DNA from: Anoplolepis gracilipes | Lineage: Eukaryota > Arthropoda > Insecta > Hymenoptera > Formicidae | Direction: 5' to 3' | NCBI RefSeq assembly: GCF_047496725.1 | Contig: NW_027328667.1 | Location: 1,582,001 to 1,646,000, forward strand | Length of the DNA stretch: 64,000 bases | Shown: piece after piece, positions 1 to 11,153 of the stretch | Layout of the letters: every line of letters begins with the position of its first letter | Position numbering within the stretch: the first letter of the stretch is position 1 | Program-made: the position numbers and the translations under genes | Notes under the pieces: generated by a model | Told to the model about the DNA's origin: nothing | What the model saw: only the letters and a program-made list of their open reading frames with translations | Database searches by the model: none

Positions 1-430
1 TGAGGAAGTCATAAGATGGTATCATTGGATTGACCTTGAATTTTCATTTGAAGGTCATGTGAAGCTCACGTCGATTTTTTTAAATGGAACATCCTATATA
101 TTATTGTATATTCTTGTAGCTTATCTCGAGTGCTTTCCGAAACACTATAATAAAATGTTTTTTCATTAAATATTTTTCGAGTTATGAGACTTGAAAGTTT
201 CAACATTTTGTTTCAAAATACAAAATATCTTGTAAAACATTCAGTTTTCGGCAATCTTACCTTAATACTTTTGTGCACAGAATAATGAGACGAATCAATT
301 GGTGTAAAGAAAACACATAATTATGTTAAAGTAAAAATATGTAACTGCTAGTTGCAAATTCAGATTTTTCTCAGAGACGTTTCGTTTTCGAGATATTTGA
401 CCGTTCCCAGACTTTTCTAACATCGTATAT
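1..430. repeat. Fragment of a palindromic AT-rich repeat family
   Basis: No coding potential. The stretch carries sequence blocks (GACCTTGAA, CTTGTAGCTTA, ATGAGACGAATCAATTGG) that recur at 541-720, in reverse orientation at 880-1,110 and again at 57,150-57,600. It reads as one arm of the fold-back repeat seen complete at 431-1,186 and 57,030-57,715, cut by the window edge. Confidence 0.7.
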
Positions 431-1186
431 ATACAGGGTGTCTGAGATCACTCGTACACCCCTTTTATTTCGGAAACAGAACATTTTAGAGAAAAATGTT
501 TCAAATAAAAGTTGTATAGTTTAGAGAGGGCCATAAGATGGCATCATTAGTTTGACCTTGAATAGTCGTTTGAAGATCATATAAAGGTCATCTTGAATTT
601 TTTAAATAGGACACCTTATATATTTTTGCATATTCTTGTAGCTTACTTCGAGTGCTTTCCAAAACACTATAATAAAATATTTTTTGAGTCATAGAGCTTC
701 AAAATCGCATTATTTTGATAAAAATACCTACAAAATATCTTGTAAAATAGTATTCACTTTCCGATAGTCTTATCTTACATTGTCCGATCAGTCAAGACAT
801 GATTCAGACATAATCCAGCCAACCAAGGCAAGATCCGAGCGTGATTCAGATTTTACGAGACATTTTTTAGGTATTTTCATCAAAATACTGCAACTTTGAA
901 GCCTTATGACTTGAAAAATACTTAATGAAAAAATATTTTATAGTAATGTTTTGGAAAGCTTTCGAGGTAAGCTACAAGAATATGTAAAAATATACAGGAT
1001 GTTCCGTTTAAAAAATTCAAGGTGACCTTTATATAACCTCCAAACGATTATTCAAGGTCAAACTAATGGTACTATCTTATGGCCCCCTCGAAACCGTACA
1101 ACTTTTGTCTGAAACATTTTTCTCTAAAATGCTCTGTTTCCGAAATAAAAAGAGTGTACGGGTGGTCTCAGAGACCCTATATACAT
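431..1186. repeat. Fold-back (palindromic) repeat
   Basis: The two arms, about 431-790 and 840-1,186, are imperfect inverted copies. The left arm opens with CAGGGTGTCTGAGATCA and the right arm closes with its near complement, TCTCAGAGACCCTATA. Blocks such as TTTTAGAGAAAAATGTTTC are shared. The unique centre (about 790-840) is short. This fits a non-autonomous fold-back or MITE-type element; I cannot name its superfamily. The short ORFs here are by-products of the repeat. Confidence 0.75.
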
Positions 1187-1583
1187 ATATAGAGTGTCCT
1201 AGAATTCGCGGACATGGAATACACAGCGTGATTGTCCGTGCCAAAAGAAGTAACTTTTTCCTTAGCAAAAATGACGAAAAAAAATATCATTTTTTGCTAA
1301 TTTCCAAATTTTGCTATTAAATATCTTTGTAACTAACAACTTTGTAAGTCTTAAATAAAAATTTTAGTAAAGTAAACTTCACCTAAAATTAACTAAAGAA
1401 TATAATTGTGTTAATCTTTTAATTCTACAAAGTTTAGTTTGCGAAAAACCCGTCTTTTTCAATTGCTTATAGCTATTGATGCTTCAACATTTTTGCTGAG
1501 AAAAAAGTTGCTATCTTTTAGCACGGACAATCACGCTGTGCATTCCATGTCCGCGAATTCTGGGACACTCTGTCTATATATGT
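1187..1583. repeat. Second fold-back repeat, about 400 bp
   Basis: A block near 1,190-1,245 (AGAGTGTCCTAGAATTCGCG, CACAGCGTGATTGTCCGTGC) is mirrored at 1,515-1,575 (GCACGGACAATCACGCTGTG, CGCGAATTCTGGGACACTCT). The arms are about 100 bp with AT-rich DNA between them. It directly abuts the previous fold-back repeat. Short ORFs across it have no recognisable product. Confidence 0.75.
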
Positions 1584-2555
1584 GTGTGTTTGTATGTATA
1601 ATATTATTAAAATATTATTTAGGTTTTATCCAAACTTTCAAAAACAATTACAACTTACAAAGAAATTTCTCGAACCCAAAAATTCTGATTTTATTTTGTG
1701 ATAATGTTCTTTTTACAGATGGCTCTCGATTTTGCCTTTATGGAAACGATAGACGATCACAAGTATGGCGTCATAGAGGGGCAAGATATCATGAAAAATT
1801 CTTTTTAATGGAACAATAATATTTAACGTTAATATTTATTAAAAACATTTACAGAATTTATATATAACATTTTGTTTGTTATATTAAAGATTCTAACACT
1901 GATTTTGATGATACTTTACATACAAAATAGGAAAGGTAAATAAATTATTTTAAAATTTATTTATGTTACTTTATATTTCAAAAATTTTTTTTAATTTTAT
2001 TAAGGTAGTTAAATAAAGACGTTTTTACTATAAAACTTTTGTATAAAACATTTTTTGATATCTTGAATAATTTTCGAAATATATTTAAAAAATGAAAAAA
2101 CCGATCTACATATGAGGGAGGTTTCATACTTTAGAGTCATTTTTGGACAGCAGCTGAAACTTTATTAAAATTTTCGGGTTCCAGAGGTTCTCTTGTTAGA
2201 GAATTAAATATTTAAATAAAATTATCGAAAGTAGATGATAATCTCTCTCTCTCTCTCTCATCTATAGATAATTTTTTCATTAATAGAGTAGAAAAAAATA
2301 CTTTTAAAGTAGACTCATTATGAGTATGTATTAGAATTATATATATATTATATTTATTAATAAAATTACTTGTGTATAATTGTGTTTCATAAAATATAAA
2401 TATAAAAATACGTACTGCAATCAGTAGATTATCAGCAGGCCAGCAACACATAAATACTTGGGAAAGGCAGGTAAAAATTATCACATAAAACTGCATTTTA
2501 ACAATTAACGGTTGTGGCTGTTGAAAAATATGATATATTTAATAATAATATTATA
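1584..2555. other. AT-rich intergenic DNA, no gene seen
   Basis: I see no domain-bearing ORF. A short CT-dinucleotide run lies near 2,242-2,260. The rest is poly-A/T-rich DNA. Confidence 0.6.
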
Positions 2556-3515
2556 TAAACAGGATGCTTCATTTTAATTAATTTAGTCCAATATTTAAAA
2601 ATCAAAGAGTTTTAGAAGAAAAGTTTCAAACAAAAGTTGTTTGGTACAAAAGGGAAAATAAGATAGGAATATTAGTTTGATTTTGAATGTAAATGTCAAA
2701 GTCAGTGTAAAGTAGGTTGTTAACTTAGTTTTATTAAATATAATCACTCTAATTTATATAAATCAATTCATCGCGAATATTGACACGAATTAGTCGATAT
2801 TTTTTAATTAATTTCTCAATAATTATTGCGAAAATCGCAAAATCGTAAAAGACCTTTTTGTTCAGTTTAAGGCGCTTTATTTGCTCACGAGCGTTTCAAT
2901 CTTTGCCGGACATCCTGTATATGTCAGGCAAATTTCTCGTAACTGATTGAAGTTATAAGAACTTTAATAAGAGGTTTTGTCCGCGACAAAAAAAATTTTA
3001 TTCGTGATCTTTTCTAGTTCTAAAGATCATCTTCATTATTTTAAATGCAACTAATCCTAAGTTGTTTATATAAATTAATTTCTTATAATATTCGACGTAA
3101 AAAGTTATAAGGATAGCAAAAATTTTTTTTTCCTTTGAATAATTTACGATATATTTTACACATACTTTAGTTTAATATAATTTTATATAAATTATGAAAT
3201 ATTTTGTAAAATATTTATTTTTCAATTATCTTTTCTCTATACTTTTATGCACAGAATATTAAGGAGAATCAATTGGTGTAAAGAAACCATAATAGGTTTT
3301 AAGAAAAAATATGTAACTGCTTTTATGTAAAAACCGTGGAAATTTTTTTTATTAACTTTCCAGGTAGCAAAAATAGTTATTTTGATGGCAAAAATAGTTA
3401 TTTTGATGTCAAAAAGACATCTTTTGCTAGCTGGGTTTCTTGTAACTGCAACTAGTTACGAGATATTTGTTCCGACATTTATGGATGGACATTCTGTATA
3501 TGTATATATATACAG
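2556..3515. repeat. Degenerate copies of the fold-back repeat family
   Basis: Scattered matches to the family of 1-1,186 are visible: an ACAGGATGCTTCATTTTAA-type end near 2,560, TTTCAAACAAAAGTTGT near 2,625, a GACATCCTGTATATG end near 2,910 and the CACAGAATATTAAGGAGAATC block near 3,250. The copies are broken and their limits are uncertain. There is no gene. Confidence 0.5.
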
Positions 3516-4177
3516 TATACAATAGTTACATATATAACTCATTATTTTCTTTTTCTTTCTATCTTTTTGTAAGTATTTAATTTAAGTAACAACTATAAGT
3601 GCTGCATATTTAGAATATTAATTTTATTTCTTTCTGTCTTTTTGTAATACTTCAATTTAAGTAACAACTATAAGTGCAACATATTTATAATATTAATTTT
3701 ATTTTATAGTGTTGGAACCGTGCTTTCTGAAATTCAAAACATTCCTTTGATGGACAAACAAATCATTTATTATAAAAAAAATTCACAGATTTCTTACTCT
3801 TTAAAAAATCAAAATAAAAACTAACATCTAAATGATCAAAATTCAAAATGTCGATTATTATGGAATAGTATCTAAATTATAATAATATTTTTTTATTTGT
3901 AATAACCACATACATAAGTATCGAACTCAGTACATTCACTGTGTATCCAATAGCACATCGTCCATAATTAACTCTTATCATGAAGCATCTTTTCCAAAAG
4001 AAATACATAGCATTTTGATCATTCGGGTTAGAAATTACAATGTGACTGAATACTCAGAGTATATGTTACATACATTACATACATTTCAAATTAGAAACAT
4101 ATATTATTTTACGTCAAATTTAAATAGAAAAAAGTATTTCAATAAATAAAAAAAAATAAAGACAATTAAAATTAATG
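3516..4177. other. AT-rich intergenic DNA, no gene seen
   Basis: A short tandem duplication is visible near 3,550-3,700 (TAAGTAACAACTATAAGTGC occurs twice). I see nothing else. Confidence 0.55.
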
Positions 4178-4475
4178 GTAAAACTGCATAAAAGATTACA
4201 CCTCTCCGATTTTCTTGCTACGTACATGTATTGTTCGGGGAGTTGTTCTGAGTAATTCCCCGCAAGAATTAAATGGGGGACGGCATTGGTTTAGGAGATA
4301 TAACAAAATAAAATTTCATATTTTTCATGCTGTTCCTTCGGTTATAAACTGATAATACCAACAGAGAGGTTTGTTTACATCCTATTAATGTGTGCGACAC
4401 AGAAAAAGTTTTTGTTTACATTATTTGAAGGATATCTATACTGTTGAATGAACCACTTGATATTAATTTTTATTA

Positions 4476-4501
4476 ATGATATATATTTTCAATATTTTCA
4501 T

Positions 4502-4558
<57 letters not shown>

Positions 4559-4778
4559 GCACACGGGGGGAGGTCAAAGGGGAGGTCTTCGGCCACCTCT
4601 CCCGCACCCACCCCGTCCACTTCGCTTCGCGTGGAAAGTTGCAAACCCATGTGAACTTTGTTTTGTCTTGTAACGTACATGAGAAGCGAGGTGGACAGGG
4701 TGGGTGCGGGAGGGGGGGCCGAAGGCGTCCCCGTGTGTGTGTGTATGTTATGAAAATATTGAAAATATATATCAAGAT
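4476..4778. repeat. Inner palindrome with CA/GT microsatellite arms
   Basis: ATATTTTCAATATTTTCATAA plus a long (CA)n run at 4,505-4,560 is mirrored by (GT)n and TTATGAAAATATTGAAAATAT near 4,730-4,778. GC-rich inner arms (CACCCACCCCGTCCAC and its complement) flank a loop near 4,640-4,680. All ORFs here are low-complexity shadows. Confidence 0.8.
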
Positions 4779-4834
4779 AAAGTAACAAATACAATAATTA
4801 CGACATTTCAAAATAAAACATTTTTTAAACAACA

Positions 4835-5160
4835 ATAGACTTGGCAATTAGAGCCGTGCGTAGATGTCGATGCGTAAAATTTCTTATTTAAAAATTAATT
4901 CTTTTTCTATAGAAATTAATTCTTTTGCGAAACTTGGTTCGTGCACTGGGCACATATTTTACTATTTTGGTGAATTTTACCAAGTAATAGATTCTCATTT
5001 TTGAGAATTCTATATCCCTCTTTACTCCCCTAAAGAGATGTAGACGAGAAAAAATATCGGGGCGAAGTCGCTGAATCGGAAATCGAACCCGAGTCTTTTG
5101 CTTGCCGGGCAATTGCTCTTACCATTGAGTTATTCAGCCCAACACCGATACTTCTCTCGT
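4835..5160 (-). repeat. tRNA-derived SINE-like repeat, full head
   Basis: Read on the minus strand, 5,065-5,140 folds close to a tRNA cloverleaf. It has an acceptor-like stem around GCTGAA/TTCAGC, a D-arm CTC/GAG with box-A-like AATGGTAAGAGC, a stem TTGC/GCAA closing loop CCGGCAA, and a T-arm with box-B-like GGTTCGATTTC. Position 33 is C rather than T and two stem pairs mismatch, so it is a tRNA-derived SINE head rather than a working tRNA. An inverted copy lies at 5,268-5,633. Confidence 0.6.
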
Positions 5161-5267
5161 CTATTTGTTTATAAACCTATTGATTGATAACCAAAAAACG
5201 CGATTTTTCAGCCCGCATGAATTTAATAATTTGAAATACATAAGGCTCCGATATTTACAGACAACAA

Positions 5268-5633
5268 TAATAGACTTGGCAATGAGAGCATTTTTGAGAA
5301 TCCTATATCCTTTTTTACCCCCCTAAAGAGATGTAGAGTAGTCGCCCGGCAAGCGAAAGACTCAGGTTCGATTCCCGATTCAGCGACTTCGCCCCGATAT
5401 TTTTTCTCGTCTACATCTCTTTAGAGAGGTAAAGAGGGATATAGAATTCTCAAAAATGAGAATCTATTACTTGGTGAAACTCACCAAGTAAAATATGTGC
5501 CCAGTGCACGAATCAAATTTCGCGAAAGAATTAATTTCTATAGCGAAAAAGAATTAATTTCTAAATAAGAAATTTTACGCATCGACATCCGCGCACGGCT
5601 CTCATTGCCAAGTCTATTATTGTTGTTTGTAAA
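5268..5633 (+). repeat. tRNA-derived SINE-like repeat, 5'-truncated copy
   Basis: This is the inverted partner of 4,835-5,160. It keeps the anticodon-side and T-arm portion (GCCCGGCAAGCG, GGTTCGATTCCC, ATTCAGCGAC) and the whole body down to CATTGCCAAGTCTATTATTG. The 5' half of the tRNA-like head is replaced. The two copies sit head to head inside the inverted-repeat element, so they may be arms of one large hairpin rather than two insertions. Confidence 0.55.
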
Positions 5634-6183
5634 TTTCGGAGCCTTATGTATTTCAAATTATTAAAAACATTTTTTGTTTATAACTTTCTAACAAACAACG
5701 AGTGACAGCTAAAACCTTTTGAATGTTACTCAGGGTCATGACCTTGACAACATATGTCAAGGTCAAGGTCATTGGGGCTAAATCCCCTATTCGGCATTTT
5801 TACTGTTATATCTTTTAAACCAATGTCGTTCCCCACTTAATTCTTGCGGGGAATTATTCAGAACAACTCCCCGAACAATATGTATATATAAGTAGCAAGA
5901 AAATCGGAGAGGTGTAATCTTTTATGCAGTTTTACCAAAAAAATAAAATAAATTAATCTATACACGAACTAATTAATGTATAAATATTATAAAAATTACT
6001 AAATATTAAAATAATGTTATAATAAGGAATTTAAAATTTAAAAAAGGTTTTAATTTTTAAACTTGCACAAACTTGCTTGTCAGCTGTAATAAAATATTAG
6101 CAGGAATTTTGGCGGAATTTTTAGATATTTTATATAAATTGTTATATAAATAATAAAGACTAAAAGGCTCTCAAATTAAAATT

Positions 6184-6709
6184 ACGGAAAAACCTGAAAG
6201 GCATAAAGAGCCAAGCGCCAGATGAAGGAGCGCAAATAAATTTGTTATTCCCCCTCTTTGAAGTTATAATTTACGACTGATGAACAGCTCTCGGATCATT
6301 TTATGTTTACCCTTGCGTCTGACACGGCGTGAGACGGTCGCATGCGTTTTGTCTCGCGTTGCTCACAGTTTGTGATGAGTCTCCCTCTGGTTTTTTTCTT
6401 TTCTTTTATTCTCGCCATTATGGCATTTGATCTTAAGAGTACATTTGAGCAGCATTATTTTTAATTATATAGTGTGAACCATTGGGGAACTCAATGGTTC
6501 ACACTATAACTCAGCGTTATAATTTGATGTAATTGCGAAATCATGGGCGCCTTTGTTATATTTTAAAATAGTTTTTTATCATTGAAGACAATTCAACAAT
6601 AGATCGAAACATTTGAAAATAAAGTTTAATTGTTTTACTACAAAACGTTGTTTTTATTTGCGCTCCTTCATCTGGTACTTGGCTCTTTATGCCTTTCATG
6701 TTTTCCCGT
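6184..6709. mobile_element. MITE with about 55-bp inverted ends and AAATT duplication
   Basis: The left end ACGGAAAAACCTGAAAGGC is the inverted partner of the right end GCCTTTCATGTTTTCCCGT. The match continues through AAGAGCCAAG and CAGATGAAGGAGCGCAAATA. The pentamer AAATT lies directly outside both ends (6,179-6,183 and 6,710-6,714). Inside, a perfect palindrome around AGTGTGAACCATTG lies near 6,471-6,506. No coding sequence. Confidence 0.8.
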
Positions 6710-6779
6710 AAATTGTTATATGTTTACTTTCAATATTTGCTGATAAATCATATTATAAAAATAGGACTTCCGTTTCAAA

Positions 6780-9584
6780 ATAGAGTGACACGTGGAGTTT
6801 CGGTGGCCGTATAAAAGGCCAGATAATAGGTGAAGAATAGAAGGGTGAAGAGAGTGAGAGTGTAAGAGAGTGAGAGTAGTGAGTGTGAGGGGTGTGTGAG
6901 TGTATAGGGTGGGGAGGAAAGAGGGGAGGAGAAATTGGGAAGGAGAAAGAAGGGAAAGAATAGTGGTAATACGGACGGTTGAACAAGGATTACAGACAGT
7001 ATAGAGAGGAATAGGGCAGGGATCTAGGGAGAAGTGAACAGGTAGGGAACGCGACAGGAGAAAAATGGCGGAAATGGGAAGACAGGATAGGCGGAAAGGA
7101 GAGAAGAGGGAGCTACGGGAATGTACATAGAGGAGTTGATGAAAAGGAAAAAAGATAAGATAGGGGAAGGAGAAGGATTTGAGATTGTTAGTAAAAGCAG
7201 GAAAACACAGATCACCAATGAAAAAGCGGGAGGGGGATTTGGAGAAAATGATAAAAGGATAGAAAGGAATAATGGAGGAAATTTTAAGGGAGATAAGGGG
7301 AATTAAAGGAGTAAAGGAAGATCTGAGGTCAATGAAGGAAGAGGTAAAAGAAGGTTTTAAAGAGTAGGGAAGGATGATGAAGGATGAGATGGAGGTATTA
7401 AGGAAGGAATTAAGGAGAGAGAGAAAGAATGGCGAAAAGAGAGGCAGGAGATGAGGAAACGGATTGGCGGGCTAGAAAGGAAGGTAAGTGAGCTAGAGAA
7501 GACAAGGGAGAGTGAGGGGGAGACAAAGGAGAAGAGAGGGGAGGAAGGAAAAGGAAGTTAAGAAAAGGGTGAAGGAGGTGGAAAGGAGGATAGAGATGAG
7601 AGAAGTAAAGGAAAGGAGAAAGAATTTGATAATAAAAGGAAGTGGAGGTAAAAGAAAGAAAAAGAAGAGAGTTAGTGGAGGAGATTCTTAAGAATACAGG
7701 GGTGGAGGTTAAGGTGAAGGAGGTGAAGAGAATCGGAGGGGAAAAGAAAAGGATAGCGAAACAGTGCTGGTAAGGCTAGAGAGTGAGGAGCAGAAGAAAA
7801 AAAGTAGGGGAGAGACTAAAAGAAAGTGGAAGGGTTGGAGGAGGGTATGGGATGAAGAGGGAAGGAAAGAGTTCAAGGAGAAGATGGGACAAGTAAAGCT
7901 AGAAGGGAAGGGATTGGGAGAAGAGTGGGAAGCGATAAAAAGTAAGGTGAAGAGGGCATTAAGAGAAACGGAGGAGGGAAGGAGAGAAAAGAAGGGGGAG
8001 CGTAGAAGGTGGTGGGACAAGGACTGTGAGGAGAAAAAAAGAGAGGTAAGAAAGGAGTTGAGGGAATGGAGGAAAAGGAAAATCATATAGAAAGAAGAAG
8101 ATGGAATATAATGAATAAAATATGCGAAACAAAGAAGAAAAAAAAAATCGAAGATGAGAGAAAAGGGCGATGGAGGCAAGGAGGGAAGGAGATGTATGAG
8201 AGACAGTAAACAGGGAAAGAGAGAAGAGGAGGAAGATAAACGAGGGTATAGGGATGGGGGATTGGAGAGAATATTTCATGACGCTACTGGGAGAGGTAGG
8301 AAGCAAGATGTTTAGGGACTGCAAAGACAGAAGAGGGGAAGAGGATGGGGAGCAGGGCAATCAGGCTAGAGGAGATTAGAAAAGTGATAAGGAGGATGAA
8401 AAATGGGAAAGCGTCAGGGATAGATGGGCTACTGGAGGAAGTATAGAAGTACGGCGGAGGGGAGTTAAAAAGAAGGGTTTGGGAGTTCTGCAACAGGGTA
8501 TGGAGCAGGGAGGATTGACCGGAGGATTGGCGGGAAGGGGTAATAGTACCGATAGTAAAGAAAGAGGAGAGAGAGCAAGTAAAAAATTATAGGGGGGGGG
8601 GTAACATTATTACTGACGTTATATAAGATATACGTAGCAGTGTTAGCGGGGAGATTGAGGGAAGAGGTGGTGAATAAGGGGATAATACCACCAAACTAGA
8701 CGGGATTTAGGAGGGGATGGGCGCGAATGACAACATTTATATATTAAACTATTTGATAGAGAGACTATTGAGGAGAAATAAAGGTAAGATGGCAGCCATG
8801 TTTGTGAACCTGAGAGCAGTGGTTCACTCGGTAGGCAGGAGAGTGTTGATAGAAGCAATGAAAAAGAGAGGTGTAAGCGGCTGGTGAGGAGGAAGTGAGA
8901 GAAACAAGGTGCAGAATAAGGGTAAGGGGGGGAACCGGGGAGGAGTTTTTGGACAGCGAGAGAGGTAAGGCAAGGATGTCCGCTGAGATCAACGCTGTTC
9001 AACATATTGATAGCGGATTTAGAAGAAGAGATGGGAAAGGTCAAGTGGGGAGGGGTGAGACTGGGAGGGAAGAATGTGTGTACCCTAGCGTATGCAGACG
9101 ATATGGTGCTAATTGCGGAGGAAGAAGATAGAATCAGAAGCATGATGGACAGACTGGCGAGATATGTGAGAAGGAAGAAGTTAGACGTGAACTCAGAGAA
9201 GATGAAGATCATGAGGTTTAGGAAGGGAGAAGGGATGATGGTGGGAAGAAACTAGAAGTGGGAGAGGAAGGTATTGGAAGAGATGAGAGAATTCCCTAGC
9301 TACTTAGGGTACAGACTGCAAGGGAACGGAGGGCAGGAGGCACAGGTGAGGGATAGGGTTAGGATAGAGGCAGCGGCGGTAATGGGGCAGTTGTGGGGAA
9401 TAGGACCGAGAAGGTTTGGGGGGGACTAGGGAAGAAGGTTGTGGCTATTTGATAGGTTGGTGTGGAGTGATAGGGTACGGGGCGGAAATATGGGGATAGA
9501 AGAAGAGGGAGAAGGTAGAAAAAGTGGAAGAGAGATATTTAAGATGGGTGTTAGGAGTGGAAGAGAGAACGTCGGGATATATGG
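6780..9584 (+). pseudogene. LINE-B, 5' and middle part (degenerate non-LTR retrotransposon)
   Basis: This is a strongly purine-rich plus strand with heavily broken coding sequence. An ORF1-like lysine/glutamate-rich part lies at 7,121-7,800. A pre-reverse-transcriptase linker with WWDKDCEEKKREVRKEL is near 8,010-8,070. Reverse transcriptase pieces follow: NGKASGIDG near 8,400, KNYRG near 8,585, TGFRRG near 8,705 and the catalytic AYADD at about 9,090-9,103. I find no endonuclease between ORF1 and the linker, suggesting an internal deletion near 7,800. The reading stops at 9,584 where LTR sequence begins and resumes at 58,951. LINE-C appears to belong to the same family. Confidence 0.85.
9581..9584. 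repeat. 4-bp target duplication ATGG (left)
   Basis: ATGG here is repeated at 58,947-58,950, flanking a 49,362-bp block that begins TGTAACGAG and ends CTCGTTACA. The LINE-B reading frame can be followed across the two copies. Confidence 0.8.
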
Positions 9585-9905
9585 TGTAACGAGGTACCCC
9601 CGTTACTAAAAACCTCGTTCCTTCCCGACCGACTATCCGTCGGAAGTCCGCTGCCCGACGAACACCGGCCGGGCAAAAGCGAAAGTGCGGTGCGCCCTTT
9701 TTTAATACATCGAAACTCGCGGCCGTTACGACCAAAGGATCTCGGCGAGTGAGAGATTAAGTCGGGTACCGCCCGACCGTCGCCGTAAACACCCGAACGC
9801 GCGACGTGGTCTCGATGCTCCCCAAGGCAACGAACTCCAACGACCGAGCGCGGAAAATCCCGAGGTCGTAACGGCGTTCGAATTTTTAACCGAACCTTCC
9901 AGAAC
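9585..9905 (+). mobile_element. LTR fragment, 5' part
   Basis: GC-rich sequence starting TGTAACGAGG interrupts LINE-B. The matching terminus CTCGTTACA closes at 58,946. The TG...CA ends, a short terminal inverted repeat and the 4-bp duplication are those of an LTR retrotransposon. No gag or pol of this element is visible, so it was probably a solo LTR that was then split by later insertions. The reverse-strand ORFs here are compositional. Confidence 0.7.
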
Positions 9906-10639
9906 AATTATTTAACGATAATTATTTTAAAAATACTCATCTCAAAAATATTTTTATTATTATTGTAAGTGGATTCCACACATACATATAATGATTTTTT
10001 TGTTTATTTCTTAAAGATTCGATAAAATAATTTTATTATAAATGAATAAATTTTGAATAAAATTATCTTCAATTTTTATTCATAGTAGAAATTATAAATA
10101 TCATAAAACATGCCATTTATAATGACATAATTGCGGGAATTTAATTTTTAAAAATAATTTTAAAAAATTATAAAATTATTTTGATTAAGAAAAAATATAT
10201 ATATACAATTATAAAGTACCGTATTATAAAGTATTCCGTCCGTCATTTTACAAACGGAAGATTGTTCTGGGATACCCTGTATATACAGAAGTATTTAAAT
10301 TAATTTTTGAAAATGATATTTCGTAAAATAACTTTATTATATATGGTTGAATTCGAAAAAAAATAAGGTTTAATTTGGTGAAAAAAATTAACAATTTTTG
10401 AAAAAAATATGAGTGGAAGTTTTTTGAACAAAAAAATAAAAAATTTTTTCTCATAACTTTAAAGTACTCTTCAAATCGTTAAACTTTCATTTAACAATTT
10501 TTTTTCTATCTCTTATAGTTTCGATGATATTCGACTTTGAAAGAAAATACCGCTTTTTTCAAAGGAGTGTTTCACCTCCTAAACATGAATTATCGCCTAT
10601 AAAAAAATACGTGTCTCTTAGATTTTTGTGTTTAACAAC
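9906..10639. other. AT-rich DNA, no gene seen
   Basis: No domain-bearing ORF. A fold-back-family-like end (GATACCCTGTATATAC) lies near 10,270. The origin of this stretch is unclear. Confidence 0.5.
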
Positions 10640-11018
10640 ATATTTCAAGAAAAATCAAATCGGTGTCGGACAGTTGTGATACTTCCTTTGTGAGTCAAAA
10701 ATTTCAAATTTACAATCGAAGGCTGAAATTAAAACCAGAAAATGCAGACAAAATCATTATGACTACGTGCATTTTGCACAATTATCTCAGAGATTTTAGT
10801 ATTGATGTACAAGATTATACACATAATTATAACACTGGCACTGGTTTGCAAAATTTATTACGCCAAGGGGGAAGTGCAATAAACATTGCATTTACTGTTC
10901 GAGACATTTAAGTCTGTCATAAAGAACTTTTTATGACAGAATATGGTCGTGTTGAATGGCAAGACACAATAAATTAAAAATTATAAATATAAATAACCAT
11001 AAATATATATATATGAAA
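10640..11018 (+). pseudogene. PIF-Harbinger transposase, C-terminal fragment
   Basis: The peptide at about 10,675-10,911 (FVSQKFQIYNRRLKLKPEN, TTCILHNYLRDFSID) matches, almost residue for residue, the C-terminus of the Harbinger transposase on the minus strand at 56,004-56,294. A stop and frameshift follow at 10,908; the remaining tail (EYGRVEWQDTIN) is read in another frame up to about 10,977. DNA similarity to the other copy continues to about 11,018, where the LINE-A 5' end seems to begin. Upstream catalytic parts are absent, so this is a relic. Confidence 0.85.
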
Positions 11019-11153
11019 TAAATTTTACTAAAGTCTACTAAACTACTAGAGTTTACTAAAATATGTCTTGCTGTAAATATCGTTTGTTTTGAACGGCTCC
11101 GAGCTCTTTTGTTCGTTCTCTTTTTATTCTGTTTGATCTTAATCTTTTATATC

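Larger units (their letters stand above)
4178..5937. mobile_element. 1.76 kb inverted-repeat (fold-back) element
   Basis: The ends are inverted copies of about 130 bp. The left end begins GGTAAAACTGCATAAAAG and the right end closes with CTTTTATGCAGTTTTACC. Both contain the CCCCGCAAGAATTAA / TTAATTCTTGCGGGG block. The interior holds a second palindrome (4,476-4,778) and two inverted SINE-like copies. No transposase is present, so it would be non-autonomous. A target duplication was not clear to me. Confidence 0.75.

Noticed and set aside
4448..4847. Overlapping ORFs of 65-124 residues on both strands
   Set aside because: They are translations of CA/GT microsatellites and a GC-rich palindrome; no domain is visible.
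5065..5140. Possible functional tRNA-Ala(GGC) gene
   Set aside because: The fold is close to a tRNA, but position 33 is C and two stem pairs mismatch; it lies in a repeated element, so I call it a SINE head.
6753..9212. Many minus-strand ORFs rich in Ser, Leu, Pro and Phe
   Set aside because: They are complements of the purine-rich LINE-B plus strand, which carries the RT motifs.
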